A stretch of 64,000 nucleotides of DNA, from assembly GCA_001179505.1 (NCBI GenBank), contig CDMY01000356.1:235836-299835 (forward strand), given 5' to 3'. Below, in pieces: positions 40,367-52,146 of the stretch (position 1 is its first letter; every line of letters starts with the position of its first letter). Position numbers and translations under genes: made by a program. Source of the stretch: Vitrella brassicaformis (Eukaryota > Sar > Vitrellaceae). The notes under the pieces were generated by a model. It made no database searches. It was not told where the DNA came from and saw nothing but the letters and a program-made list of their open reading frames with translations.

Positions 40367-42615
40367 ATGAGTGAAGCCGGCGCATCCAGTCCTCAGACTG
40401 GCGGTCCTGGAGCTGTTGTTCGCCGTGGACGTCCTGCTCCAAGGGATGTGAACTACTTCTTGGAGGTAGGTCGAATGCACACCAACACAATACATACGAG
40501 TACTCACACATCTGCACTGATGATTTCTTTCTCTGATTCCCAGAAAATCTCTTTCGGCCCAGCACAGTTGTGGGTGGCGATTCTGTGGGTGTTTTCGGAT
40601 GGAGCCGAGGTCTTCACATTGTCGGTCATCAACACGACCATAGGCGCCGACTGGCAGCTCTCCCCGATGAGCAAGGGGTTCCTAATGTCCATGGTCTGTC
40701 GACAGGGCACGCAACACAAGCACAGGCACAAAACACACACACACTGACCCTTATTCCTGTGGTGGATGGATGGCCAGCTCCTGGTCGGCCTGGGCACCGG
40801 CAGCGCTATCTCTGGGTGGCTATCGGACGCTTATGGGCGGAGGAATTCCATCCTGATGGCTCTCTGCGGCATCATCGCGAGCAACCTGACCACTTTGTTT
40901 GCCACCGGCTACTGGTACATGCTCTTCTGTCGGCTTCTGGCGGGTATATCAGTGGGGTTTGGGATACCGGCATGGTGAGGGAGGGGGGGAGGGGGGGAGG
41001 AAAGGAACGCGCCATCTCACATCAACCCCCACTACACGCCTTCTGACTCTCTCTCTTTTCCTATGTCTTTGTGTCTGTGTGTCTGTCTGTCTGTCTGGTA
41101 GGCTTTCGCTCATCAATGAGCTTTCGCCCATCCGAGCCAGAGCGCCCCTGCAGGCAATTGGCGGCTTTTTCTTCCTCGTGGGCTCGTCATACGCCTGTGT
41201 CTCTATCATTATTGTTGACCCCATGATGCAGCACCTCTCGTGGCGGCTGCTGCTGGTGTGCGCCACCCTCCCGGCCATCGTTGCCATTGGACCGGCCATA
41301 GTGTACCTGCCGGAGAGCCCCCACTTCTTGCTCGTCAAGGGCAGAGGCGAGGAGGCCAGGCAAGTGCTGAGATCTCTGGCGCGCACCAATGGGCGGACAA
41401 TAAAGGAGCTAGAGGAGGAGAATGCGATTAGCATGCCTGAGCAGGCGGCAGCTGCCGCGGCCAGTGAGGAGGGGGCGGGCATGAGCACTATCGGCATCCT
41501 GTTAGGGAGAAAGTACCTCTTCTCGACCATTGTGTTGTGCTATTCATCTTGCTGCTTCAATCTGACCATATACGGCCTATTGGTGAGCCCCAGCCGCTGA
41601 TGCGCTGATGTGTGGCTTGATGCCGTTTGTCTGTCTCCTTGTCTGTCTGTGTTGGTGTGTGTGGTTGGTTGTCAGTACGCTCTTCCCCAGTGCTTCCCCG
41701 CCATGGAGCAGACAAGCCACATCCCTCCTGGGTACGCAGCACACCCCCTGCCATCCATCCATCCACACGGACATACATCCATACCAATAGACAGACCCAT
41801 GTGGCGGTGGATGGATGGATGGCTGATGGATGGCTGATGGATGGATGGGCAGGTACGCTCTTTTGATCGGCGAGGTGTTTTTTTCATTGAACTGCGTCCC
41901 TCTATTGTACGCCGACGTCCTTCCGCGGGTCGTTTCCATCTCGTCTCTCCTGCTGCTCGAGGCGACCATTCTTTTGTCCTTCTCTGGGGCGCTCGTCACT
42001 GGCCTGACCACTCTTGCGACCGTCATCATCATGACTGCGAAGCTCGTGGGCCAGACGGCCTTCTCTTTCGTCTACTTCTTCGCGTCTGAGTTGTACCCGA
42101 CAGTGGTGCGGGCGTCTGGGGTGTCGCTTGCTGTGGCAATGGGCAGACTTGGTGGCATTTTCTCTCCAATGCTGTTCGAGGGGCTGACGATGGCCATGGC
42201 GCCCCCTTCATCACCCAGCACCCCGGCGCCCAGTTTGTGGGCTTCTTCCTGCTGGTGGCCGTGTGCGTGCTCGCCGACGCGATGCTCTTCTCCTGCGGTA
42301 TGAAAGAGATGACAACCAATCTGTCGTTATCTATGCTGGTCTGAAACAGTGCCCTTCGAGACGCGCGGGCAGGCCCTGCTGGACGTGTACACCGATGTCC
42401 GCCAAGACACGCGCTACTCCGAGACACCGCTGCAGCGGGCCGTATCGCACCGATATCACCGAGATCTCGAGGAGGAGGACCATGACGGCACCGGCCCCCC
42501 ACGAAAGCTCTCCGTGCCGATTGCCGTGGAGAAGAGGCTGAAAGGCAGGCAGCTGGGGAACGCGCCTTTAGTGGGTGATGCGAGCAGAGCAGAAGATTAC
42601 CAGGCGTGTCGGTGA
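40367..42615 (+). CDS. Major facilitator superfamily transporter (sugar/organic-ion or SV2-like), apparent frameshift
   Basis: A polytopic membrane transporter. The start is the ATG at 40367 (MSEAGASS). TM1 contains FSDGAEVFTLSV. The TM2-3 loop carries the MFS signature GWLSDAYGRRNS (near 40819), followed by CRLLAGISVGFGIPAW. The central loop has LPESPHFLLVKGRGEEARQVL, typical of the sugar-porter/SV2/organic-cation branch. TM7-TM11 follow (YALLIGEVFFSLN onward), with SELYPTVVRASG before TM11-12. At 42201-42215 the frame must change by one base for TM12 to continue as PFITQHPGAQFVGFFLLVAVC. The C-terminal exon (from 42350, VPFETRGQALL) keeps that second frame to TGA 42613-42615. Introns lie near 40470-40540, 40694-40775, 40976-41100 and 41584-41850. 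The substrate is unknown. Confidence 0.83.
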
Positions 42616-43116
42616 ATGCGGGGGACAGCGGTGTGTGGGTGACAGGCGGGAGGGCTTCATGAGTGTGTGATGGTGGGATGCGATGGCGATAGCATGGTAT
42701 CTATCAGGTGAAGATGTGGAGGTGAGATGTGGTGTGGTGTCTGTCTCTTTGTTGTTGGACGTGGTTGATTGACACACATTGCTGGGAGACGGACGGGACA
42801 CATCACAGCTCTGTACAGTGCGTGTCTGTCATGAAACCATCCGTCCATCCATCCATCCATCCACTCAGTCAGTCAGTCAGTCAGTCAGTCGGCCAACCAG
42901 CTCACATACGCACGCAATCGATTCATGCAGTCGGTGGATCAGCAGCTATCCAGCTATGGGACTAGATTGGTGGACCTTGGCCACCGTCGTGTCCTTCCTC
43001 CACCTGATCGACAAACAAAAGGGGACAAACGGAAATGATCAAATGACACGGCACAACCGTGACCCTGCCCCCATTCAGTCACCCGCCGGCAGATGATCAG
43101 CACCCGTGTGGATGCA
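42616..43116. other. Convergent intergenic region, repeats only
   Basis: 501 bases between MFS and SANT gene 3' ends. It contains (ATCC)n at about 42840-42861 and (AGTC)n at about 42864-42890. No gene was seen. Confidence 0.55.
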
Positions 43117-46100
43117 TCAGAAGGATAGGTCGTCTTCGCCCTCCTCATCGTCTTCGAAGTCGTCGTCGTCGTCACCATCGTCCTCCAAACCGTCGGCATC
43201 GCGCTCATACGCCTTCAACCTGACACACATACACGCACACACACACATACACGCAAAGGGGCGGGCTGTGCTGCATGTGGGCATGCATGTGGGCAGATGA
43301 GGTGGGTGTGTTGTGTGGGTGTTACTTTCGTTTGGCCTCCTGTTTGTCATTCTTCTGGAATAGCTTCTGGTAGTCGACTCGCGGCTTCCGCCCGGCAGCA
43401 CCACCGCCACGGCCGCCGCCACGCTTGCCCCCACGACCCCTACCGCCACGACCAGCCTTACCTGACGCACACACACGTACACATACGCACAGAGGCATCC
43501 ATCCCAACATATATCAGCACGTATGGACAAGCATTGTGTGTGCGGGGGCTGACTGAATTTGTCATAGAACTGGAATGCGTATGCGGCCTGGCCCATGGGG
43601 TCGGCCCGCGGCAGCTCCTGCTCCACGTAGTCCATCTCATCCACACCGACCTCACCATCATGCCCACCATGCTCGTCATGGTCATCTCCCTCCATCTTGA
43701 CAACACCACCAGCAGCAGCGGGTGCCGCTCGACCACCCCTCCCTCTACCCCCACCCCCACCCCTTCCCCTGCCGCCACGGCCCCGTTTGGCCGGCGCGAT
43801 CGACTTGCGGCGGTAGTCTTGCCGCCCGACGCTCAGCCGCACCTCGAACGAGCCGAACGAGTTGATGGAACTGCGACGCGGACGGGGCCGGCACGGCGGG
43901 GAGGGGGAATGGGCAGGGGAGGAGCCACCCGCCGATGACTCCTTCACCCGACCGCCCTCCTGCCTCCCCTTCTTGCCCGATCGGCTGAGGCGCAGGTGGC
44001 GGCCTTCAGGGTCGGGTGGTGGCCGCACCGATGGACCAGCACGCTCACTGTCGTCGGCCTGGGTGGCGTCCACCAGAGGGTCTTCCTCCATGGGCTGCGG
44101 GTCGTGTGAGGGTTGCGGGAGGTCGACGGGCTTCGGTCTCTGCCGGACGTCCTTGAACGGGTCGTGGAGGCCCTTCTGCGGCCGCCGCTCTGCCAAATGC
44201 TGCAGTTGCTGCACACACAGGCATGATATTGAGGACATGGAGGGTGGGAGGTTGCTGTGTCCACATTTCGTCCCGTGTGTCTGATGCATGCATACCATTC
44301 TGGCTTTCTGGGGTCCTTTCGCCTTCTCAAAGTCCTTCTTGGGTGCCCCATCGCCATCTGACGTTACGCAGCACAGAGAGGGAGGGAACACACACGAAGG
44401 GATGACCCATCCATCCATCCATCCGTCTATCCATCGATGGAAGGGATGGGTGGCTGTCACTGCTGGAGGTTCTGTTCTCTCCTATGACCGTTCTTCTTTT
44501 TCTTCTTCTCGGGGGGCGCCTTCTCGGCTCGCTCAGTCCTGACACACAGGCATAGATGAGATGAGGGGTGTAATGCTATCCGACTTGTTCCCTTTATGTG
44601 TGTCAGTTGGTCATCTCACCACATGTCATAGTATTGGGAGCACTCTGCGGCGGTGCGGCCGGTCCCGAGCTCGCGAGCAACACACTCCCAGCAGCTGCAC
44701 ACAAACACCCACCCAGAATGGATGAGCAATGCACCAACCGTCACAATTATCAGGCGCTTCTTCAGTGTGGCTGGCTGGCTTACTCGGGGTCCCTGAAGTC
44801 TACTTTGCCAATCGTCAAGATGCGCTCCAACTTGTCCATCTCAGCACCGGTCCACTCCTCACCAACACGACCCTTGCTAACACCACCACTTCCTGCACCG
44901 GCAGCTGCAGCCTTCCCCCCGCCGGCGGCCTTGGCCTTGGCGCGGCCACCTGCAGCCCTAGACGCCCCCCGACGGACCACAGCAGACGGCTGGCCTCTGT
45001 CTGCTCGCTGCCTGTCGTCCTTGGCTCCTGCGCGGCCGCGTCCTGTCCTCACGGACGGCTCCGGCTGCTCGGATGGGTCAATGGCCGATGGCTGGGATGA
45101 CTGCAGGCTCTCGTCGGTGTCCAGGACGTCAGAAGAGCTCTCACTCACCTGCTTCTTTTTTGCCGCCGCCTTGGCCTTGGGCTTGGCCGCAGTGGCATTG
45201 CGCTTGCGCTGCCTGGGGCCGCTCGGCACCTCATCTTGGTCCTCCTGCGAGCATGAGGGCGGGGCCGCCTTGGGAGCAACGAGTGGCCGCTTGGGTTTGC
45301 GGGGCCGGCGCATCTTGATGTCACGACCGTCGTCCCTGCCCGAATGGGACACCCTCACGCGGCCCTTCACCTCTCCCCCGCCCTTGCCCCCCTCCTGCTT
45401 GTGCTGCTGCTGCTCCTCTTGCAGCTGCAGCTGTTTCTTGAGTGCCCGGGCCTCATCTCTGTCCTTCTCAGGCTGGAACTTGCGCAGCAGCTTCTTGATG
45501 GGCGGGCCGGTCGTCTCGTCATCGTCCTGTGGTTGCTGGGCCGGTGGCACGTGTGGCGTCTGCACTTGGACGAGGGGAAGGTCGGCGCTGGGTGACATCT
45601 GGATGGGGGCGGGAGAAGCAGGGGGAGCGGCAGGGGGAGGGGGAGGGGGATGACCACGGTAGTCACAGGCAGGGCTGCGTGACTCGTCGCTCATGACGAT
45701 GCGATTGGCCTTGCGGCGCACAGGGATGCGATCGGAGTCGTTCTCCGATGAGCCCGATCCGGCCTTGGCATAGTTGACTCGACTGTGCCGCCGTGCTGCA
45801 GATGATGGCTTGCCGTTCTTGTAGTCACCGCAGTTGGCTATCTCCTGCAGAATCCGCGACAGCTTCTTCTTGGGCTTGAGGTTTGGGTTGGCAGGGGGAG
45901 GGGAAGGGGCAGGGGGGTGGTCTGATTGGCGGACGTCTGTGGCGCCTGCTGCGTCAGCATGGGCACCAGAGGCACCGATGTGCGCAGCGACAGACTGGCT
46001 ATGAGGGGCGATGGGCTGGCCGGCATTGACGAGATGAGCTCCTGGCTTCCTCCCGTCCTCTGCTGCTGGTGGTGGCGCTGCTACTGGGCCATCACCGGCT

Positions 46101-46379
46101 GCAGATCGGTGCATCTGTGGTCTGGCATCGCTATCCACCTGCCGGTCGGCAAGCGGGGCCTTCTCACGCACACTGCCGCCTGTTGCGAACAGACGAACAG
46201 ACAGACGCACATCCATCATTCCAATCCATGCGCATTTATTCACCTTGCGCATGAGTTGACGGGTGATCTTGCGGCATTCCATCGGTCTGCGGCCTTGCAC
46301 CCTCTTCACCAACACCTTCCTTTGGCCTTTTCTTCAGGGACCTCCCCAATGCGCTCGGCAACGAAGGCTCGGCATTCAT
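43117..46379 (-). CDS. SANT/Myb-like domain nuclear protein with RGG-rich and acidic C-terminus
   Basis: A probable chromatin-associated protein. The start at 46379 (MNAEPSLPS) is chosen because exon 1 (46379-46246) joins exon 2 (from 46179) in phase. A long basic, Pro/Ala-rich region follows, with a short Lys/Leu segment (KKLSRILQEIANCGDYKNGK) and a Gln/Glu coiled coil near 45400-45500. The SANT domain spans an intron: EEWTGAEMDKLERILTIGKV (near 44830-44870) then CWECVARELGTGRTAAECSQ (44634-44694). This W...W...Y pattern with the R-T-A-x-E-C ending resembles the SANT domain of Mis18BP1/KNL2. Downstream are a Pro/Ser region, two Gly/Arg-rich stretches near 43730-43800 and 43385-43470 (RGG or AT-hook-like), and a highly acidic end (DDDDDFEDDEEGEDDLSF). 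DNA or histone binding is inferred. A centromere role is only a possibility. Confidence 0.7.
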
Positions 46380-46751
46380 CCTCAAACTCACTCAACCAAC
46401 ATTCATAGGCATGCCCTCCCTGAGGGTCAAGGAAGGGAACATGCCGTCCTCTTCAAAACCCTGGTCACTGCAAGCTCACGTGCGATCGTTTGCGAGCTCA
46501 AAATCTCCAATCAGGTGAAACACCCAGGGAGCGACGCCCCCCTACCAACCAGGTTTCCAGCAGGACAGCGAAAAGCTGGTATGCAACAAACAGCGGGCCC
46601 CACGAACTCACCCGGTCCGAGGTTGGAGGTTGAAGCCCTTTGCACGGTCGACAGCGAGAGCTGCCCCTTCAGCTGATGAGGCCTTGACGGCCTGCTTGCA
46701 CTGTGGGACTCAAAGGCCCTCTCTCCCTCCGCCCCCTCGTTTCCCTGTTCT
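46380..46751. promoter_or_regulatory. Shared 5' region between SANT and TLC-domain genes
   Basis: 372 bases between divergent starts. GCGAGCT occurs at 46492-46498, preceded by CGATCGTTT. An open minus-strand stretch overlaps the region but lacks conserved motifs. Confidence 0.45.
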
Positions 46752-47948
46752 ATGATGCCAGAATCCCAAGGCGACGCGGAGCATTCCAGCCGGTTCCTGG
46801 AGCCTCCATCACTGCAAGTGCAGGAGGCGCCCGTACAGGATGATGCTCCTGTGGGCTCTCCAGCAGCTTCCCCACCTTTGTCGGCCAAAAGCAGTGATGA
46901 CGAGGGACCCGAGAAGCCACTCCTCTACTCACCTGGCCGAAGCGTACGCAGAACCACCATCCTCTCGTGTGTGTGCTTTGATGTCTTTGTCTGTTATGTG
47001 TGTGCAGTTCCCCCCTCCCACCCCTTCTGAGCAGCTATCGCAGTTCATGGTCGGCATGACGGCCTTTGTGGGGGCCACGTCGGTGGCCATCGCCGCCACC
47101 TGGCCCTTCCAGGAGCTCACCAGTTTGGGCGACTTCTTCTTCGTCGACAAGCCCTTCCTCTGGACCATCTACGGGTGCTTCTTCGTCGGCCACACGGCGC
47201 TATACTTCATCTGCCGCACCGTGCTGCGCGTGTGCGGGGCCGAGTACCGCGACTCCCAGAAGGCCGACTCGTGGCTCATGACGCTGCTGGCTGGGATGAT
47301 CGTGTTTAGCTTCGGCTGCTGGGCGCTGGTGGAGATCGTGGTGAGGGGAGGCTTCAACGAGCGGGGCTTCCGGGCAATAGTGAGGAGCGACCCGTGGCCT
47401 GCAAAGATATCGAATCTGTACTACCTGGCCAACTGCCATGCGGACCTGGTGGTGGGGTCGCTGGTGTATCCGGCGGCCATCGACATGCTGACGGGCTGGA
47501 TCCACCACGCTGCTACACGGCCATCATGTGCTACGGCCTGTCGCACCGGCTCAACTTCATCATCACCCTCTTCGGGGTGGTGGAGCTGCCCACCCTCATG
47601 ATAGCCATCGGCAACATTCACACCCCGTGGCGCTTCGACTGGTCCATGGGCATCGCATTCATCCTCACACGCGTCATATACCACACCATCCTGCTGATCG
47701 TCCTCCTGGTCTACCACTACTATGTGCCGGGCTTCTATACCACGGGGGCGCTGCTGTTGCACCTTTATTGGATCACATCGTGGCTACAGAAAAAACTGGG
47801 AGGAGGGAGAAGGCTGTCGGGAAGCAGCAGAAAGAAGAATAATGAAGGTGACCCTGAGGCCCAGCTGAGTGACGGCAGGGATAGCTACGGCGCCGTGCAG
47901 ATCATCAGGCAGCCGACGTGGCCGAGAGGGGAGCCGGGAGGGAGCTGA
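46752..47948 (+). CDS. TLC-domain (TRAM/LAG1/CLN8-like) multipass membrane protein, apparent frameshift
   Basis: Two exons: 46752-46943 (64 codons, Ser/Pro/Glu-rich cytosolic N-terminus) and 47008-47948. Exon 2 encodes about seven hydrophobic segments, beginning FMVGMTAFVGATSVAIAA. It contains the TLC-type core ADLVVGSLVYPAAIDMLTGW-IHH followed by CYTAIMCYGLSHRLNFIITL and VELPTLMIAIGNI. The paired His residues and the following helix fit the TLC family, whose members act in ceramide synthesis or membrane lipid handling. The exact subfamily is not clear. The frame changes near 47505-47515, between IHH and CYTAIM. Exon 2 is 941 bases, one short of a multiple of three, so a single missing base would give a 377-residue protein. 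The C-terminal tail is basic then acidic. The gene is divergent with the SANT gene. Confidence 0.75.
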
Positions 47949-48560
47949 GCGGGCGGGGCGGGGGAGGGAGACACGATGATGAATGAAGCTGGCCTTGCTG
48001 CTGTGGTATATATGTCGTATGTGGTCTTGGTTGGTTGGTGTTTGGACTTTCTTGGGCAATTACTTAGGGCATAAGCAATGCAATCAATGGGCGTGTGCGT
48101 GTGCATGGGTGAGGTCAGTTCTCGTGTTATGAGACCGAACACAGGACTCAAGCAGGAGAAGATCTGATTGACTTCCCTCTTGGTTGGTGCTGTCAGTGTC
48201 TGTCTCTTCTTGGTCAATGCAGCTAGCTATCTATATCGCTCATCTCATGAGTGTGGCCGTGCTGCGATGTACATATTTCAACCATCATGGCAGGCAGCTG
48301 GCCAACCACACCAATGAGTCGTTCACACAGAGTCGGTCACACACACACATCCACGATCTATGTCCACATAAACCTACCTACGTGGCAAATTGGCTGGCTG
48401 GCTGACCAGCGGCTGTCCGTCTGTCTGGTCGCCTCCTACACGGACGGCACGACACAGCACGCAGCTGACTGCATCCATCCATCCATCCACTCAGTCAGTC
48501 AGTATGTGTGTGGCTCGGAAAACCGGCAGAGTAGTTGCCGTTTCCTTCCTGACTAGTCAG
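47949..48560. other. Convergent intergenic region
   Basis: 612 bases between the TLC and coiled-coil gene ends, with a short ATCC/AGTC run near 48475-48502. No gene was seen. Confidence 0.55.
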
Positions 48561-51500
48561 TCATGCGTTTGGCTCGAGTGCCTGTGCCTGCTTGGATGCC
48601 TTGGCCGCCGCCCCTCTCAGCGCCACAAAGGACTCGCCCGACTCACCCTCCATGTTTGCAATATCCTTGCCTGAATGATTACCAGACATACATGAGAGAC
48701 ACAGACAGAGTGTCTTGTATGCATCGGCTGGTTGGGAGGCATTGTCTCATCTATGGGTGCTTACATACCCCTGAGTATGCCTAATGCCTCCTGGAGTGAC
48801 TCGATCTCTTGTTTCCTGCGGGCCTGTCGCTCCTCGAATGACATGGGCTGGTACTCACACGTGGCCTTGAGCTTCTCGATGTAATCCAATATCGCATCCA
48901 ACTCCTTCTGCACGTCAGCCTGTACCCACATTAAACCACATCACACCACACCAAACTCTGCCTAACATTGTTCATCCTCTGGCTGCCAGACCTTGTCGCT
49001 CTTTGAGTCGGCGATGCTGTTTTCGAGGGATTTCTTCTCGGACTCCTTGCCCTTGACCTCGGCTGTCTTGGTTGCCTTGAGCACCTTGTTGTCGGCCATC
49101 ATCTGCTCGTACTCCTTCTGCGCCGCATCCTCACCCGCACGAGCATCAGCCTCCATACGCGCAAAGTCGGACTCGGCCACCTGCACACACACCAAGGGGG
49201 GGATAGGGATGGTCGTGAGGATGCGTTGGTCGGTCTACGTGTCTGTCAACATAAGTACCTTTAGTATTCCGATGACGCCATCAGCGCCGGACACCTCACG
49301 TGCGCCCGAGAAAATGTCGCCGCCGTACTCGGGAGCTTGCTGAAGGAAGGTGATCGAGTGAGTGACACGCGGCAGTCAGCAGAAGGAAAATGTGGTTTGG
49401 TGTCTGCCACCTGGCTGGCTGACCTTTGTCTTTGATGAGACTTGTATGAGTGCCTCTGGCTTGGAGCCAGCACCAGCGTAGTAGCTATTCAGAACCTGAG
49501 GGACGACCGACAGACAGACACAGACAGCATTGCATTCACATGAGAGAGGAGAGCCCAAGACACGGAATGTGCGTGTTAGTATATGTGTGGACCTGTATTG
49601 CGGCGGCGATGGCCTCCTGTCCGTCTGCATAGTCCTTGACAGCCACCTCGTACTCAGCGTGCTCATTCTGCCGGATCTCTGTCGCCTTGGTTTGACACCA
49701 TTGACACACACACACACGCCGGCACATGAGTTTACACGCGAGCCACCCATCCATCCAGGCGTACCACGGCCTGGTCGATTTCGGCCAGTTGTTTGTTGAG
49801 CTCAGCGATGTCCTGTGTGAGCTCTGAGACGTGAGCCTCAGCCTCCTCGATGCGTGCGGTGAGGTCGTCGACTTTGCCCGACTTGGTCTCCTGCGCCTTC
49901 TGGCTCTTCTTGCTCTCCTCATCACACCAACCCTTGTGGTCGGCCTCCTCAGCCTGGCACCACAGACAAATACAACACACACGCACGCACGCACACCATG
50001 TCTACATATGTCTCCTTCCTCTCGTCTTTTGCCCGATGACGCACCTGTTCGTTCATGAGTCTGACGATCATCTGGTTGATCATGTCCTTCACCTTGGCGA
50101 AGGCGTCGTTGCCCGTCGCCGTGCGAACAGCCAGCTGGGCCAGGCCCACCGAGTTGAGCTTCTGGGCGGCGCTCCGGAGCACCTGCGCCGCCCGCTCTCT
50201 GAGGACATTGCTGCGGCTGTCAGTGTGGGACTTGATCTGCACCAACGCGGGAGCTTCGCCGGCAAGGCGACGCTGAGCCACTCCCTGACACACAGACAGA
50301 CAAACGGAGAGAGACATGGGATGGCGTGCATGAATCGTGAGTGTTGTGTGGTACTTGGAAGTTGTCTTCGGAGAGGATGGTTTGCGCCTCCTGCAGTGCC
50401 TTGATCTCCTCGGCCCGCGACCTCTCCCTCTCCTCCATCTCGGCGGCCTTTTGGCTGCAGGCGGCCTTAAGGTCTGTGAGGTACTTTTTGTCCGTCTTGA
50501 CCGTCTTGGTCGTCTGAGACAAATCCTGCTCGTTCTGCATCCGTGCGTGCACACACCCATGGAGACAAACACACACGCACACACAGGGAGAGAGAGAGAG
50601 ATGCTCGTGCGAGTGTGTTGCAATGCGGTGTGTGTGTCTGTCTGACCTGTCCGATGGCCTCTTCCTTTGATGCCTTGGTGTTGGTGGCTTCTGCCAGTGC
50701 CTTCTGCTGTGCTGCGATTTCGTCACCGAGGGACTGGGCCAGGAGCTCAAACGCATGCTGAGACTTCATCTCCTCCCTACACGCATACACACCGCACACA
50801 GAGATGACCAAGAGATCCCTTGACCGGCGGGTGGTGTCACCCTTGCTTACTTTCTGGCGCATTTTGTGCCTGTATGGCCTTTTCCTTGAGGTTGGCGAGG
50901 ACCTGCATGACGCCCCCGCTGTGAGACTCGTAGGCCTTGGCCTCGGGATTGTCGAAGCTCAACCCCACGTCATCGGGATCCTGCAAACACACACACACAC
51001 CCCAACACACACCGACACAGACAGACACACACTGGTGTATGTGCGTGCATGGGGCCTGTCTGTCTGTTTGTGTGCGGGATAGCGCTACCTCTGTGGCCTG
51101 TATGAATGACCGAAGTTTGCTGCGGTCGTTGGAGTTGATGAGGGACGCATCCACGATGGTCTGCAGGGAGGTCGCCACCGTCATCAGGTCGCTCTTGAGG
51201 CCAGCGTTGGCCACGTCCGCCCGACCTCCAACGATCTGGATGAACCCCGACTTCTTCAGAATGTTCAGGGCCCTGAGAAGGAAACCACACACAGACATCC
51301 ACACCAGGAGGATCCAGCCATGGTAGCCTTTGTTTCTCCCTCCCCTGTCTGTGTATTCCTTACCGGACGATGGCGTCCAGGGTCTCGCTGAGTTCCTTGT
51401 CGCTGGCAACGAACGCCTCGCGCTCACTGTCGCGAATCTCCGTGGCCTTCTTCAAATCTGCAAAATAGATACGGCAAACACTAAAGCCGCCCTTCTTATC

Positions 51501-52015
51501 CCATTGTCCTCTCCCCACCTCCTCACCTTGTTCATTGGTGCTGATGCCGGCGTTGAGCTCCTCAATTTGGGTGCCCAACTCGGCCACCTCGGCCTTCAAA
51601 CTCTCAAGCGTCGCGCTCACGTCCTGCACACGCCACAACACACAACACAGCGGCGCATCTGTAGATCTCTTTGTAGCTATGTGACGGCAGCGAGGCTGGC
51701 CGACCCACCTGTATGTGCTGTTCGCCGAAAGCGACTGCATCTCCCTTCTTGTCGTCTTCAGATCTGCACCACTCCTGGTAGGCGGCGAACTGCTCCTGCT
51801 CGGTCTTGCCCTCATCGACCACCTTCTTCTCCATGTCAGCCAGCAACGACAGCACCTGCACACCCACACGCACACACAAACACGATAGATCTGACGAGAC
51901 CTCGTCTGCCGTGCTGTCGGCCATGCACCTTTTGAATCGGGCCGACGTTATCCTGCGATGACAAGGCTGAAACGGCCATGAGAGGGAGAACGAACAGGAA
52001 CGCGAGAGGGGTCAT
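48561..52015 (-). CDS. Secreted coiled-coil protein of a dinoflagellate/chromerid-type family
   Basis: The start at 52015 gives a clear signal peptide (MTPLAFLFVLPLMAVSALSS), so the protein enters the secretory route. The mature part is almost entirely Glu/Lys/Ala-rich coiled coil spread over about 15 short exons: VLSLLADMEKKVVDEGKTEQ, TLESLKAEVAELGTQIEELN, ALNILKKSGFIQIVGGRADV, and LTARIEEAEAHVSELTQDIA. Near 49260-49500 is VLNSYYAGAGSKPEALIQ followed by SGADGVIGILK and VAESDFARMEADARAGEDAA. I recall the SYYxGAG...SGAxGVIGxL...ESDFxRxEA pattern from proteins of dinoflagellates and chromerids with no assigned function. The C-terminus is EALGILRGKDIANMEGESGES...LEPNA (TGA at 48563-48561). The exon 1 junction (GPIQK/VLSLL) keeps phase. 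Function is unknown; a structural or surface role is inference. Confidence 0.75.
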
Positions 52016-52146
52016 TTTTTTGTGGATTCGGAGTTTACACACAATAGCTCGCGAGAAATCCTGGCCGCAGGTTTGACGTCTGGCGCCCTTTCCGCGGCGT
52101 TCAGCGACGTTGTAGTTGACAGATTTGTCGGATTTTGGCCACTTCT
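52016..52146. promoter_or_regulatory. Shared 5' region between secreted coiled-coil and acidic protein genes
   Basis: A 131-base gap between divergent starts, with AGCTCGC at 52046-52052 inside AGCTCGCGAGAAA. The inner TCGCGAGA resembles the palindromic TCTCGCGAGA element known from animal bidirectional promoters. That likeness is noted only as a comparison. Confidence 0.5.

Noticed and set aside
42152-42218. Possible 67-base intron in the MFS gene to explain the frame change
   Set aside because: It would delete a conserved helix segment (GIFSPMLFEGL), and the resulting frame does not match the downstream helix.
44598-45653. Plus-strand open frame of 351 codons
   Set aside because: Antisense shadow of the GC-rich, Pro/Ala/Lys-rich SANT gene exon. 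It has no motifs, and the minus strand carries phase-consistent exons.
46327-46437. Minus-strand frame reading ECWLSEFEDECRAFVAER that looks like an extra Myb/SANT repeat
   Set aside because: It runs into a stop and cannot be spliced in phase to the downstream SANT gene exon. The overlapping frame starting at 46379 does join in phase.
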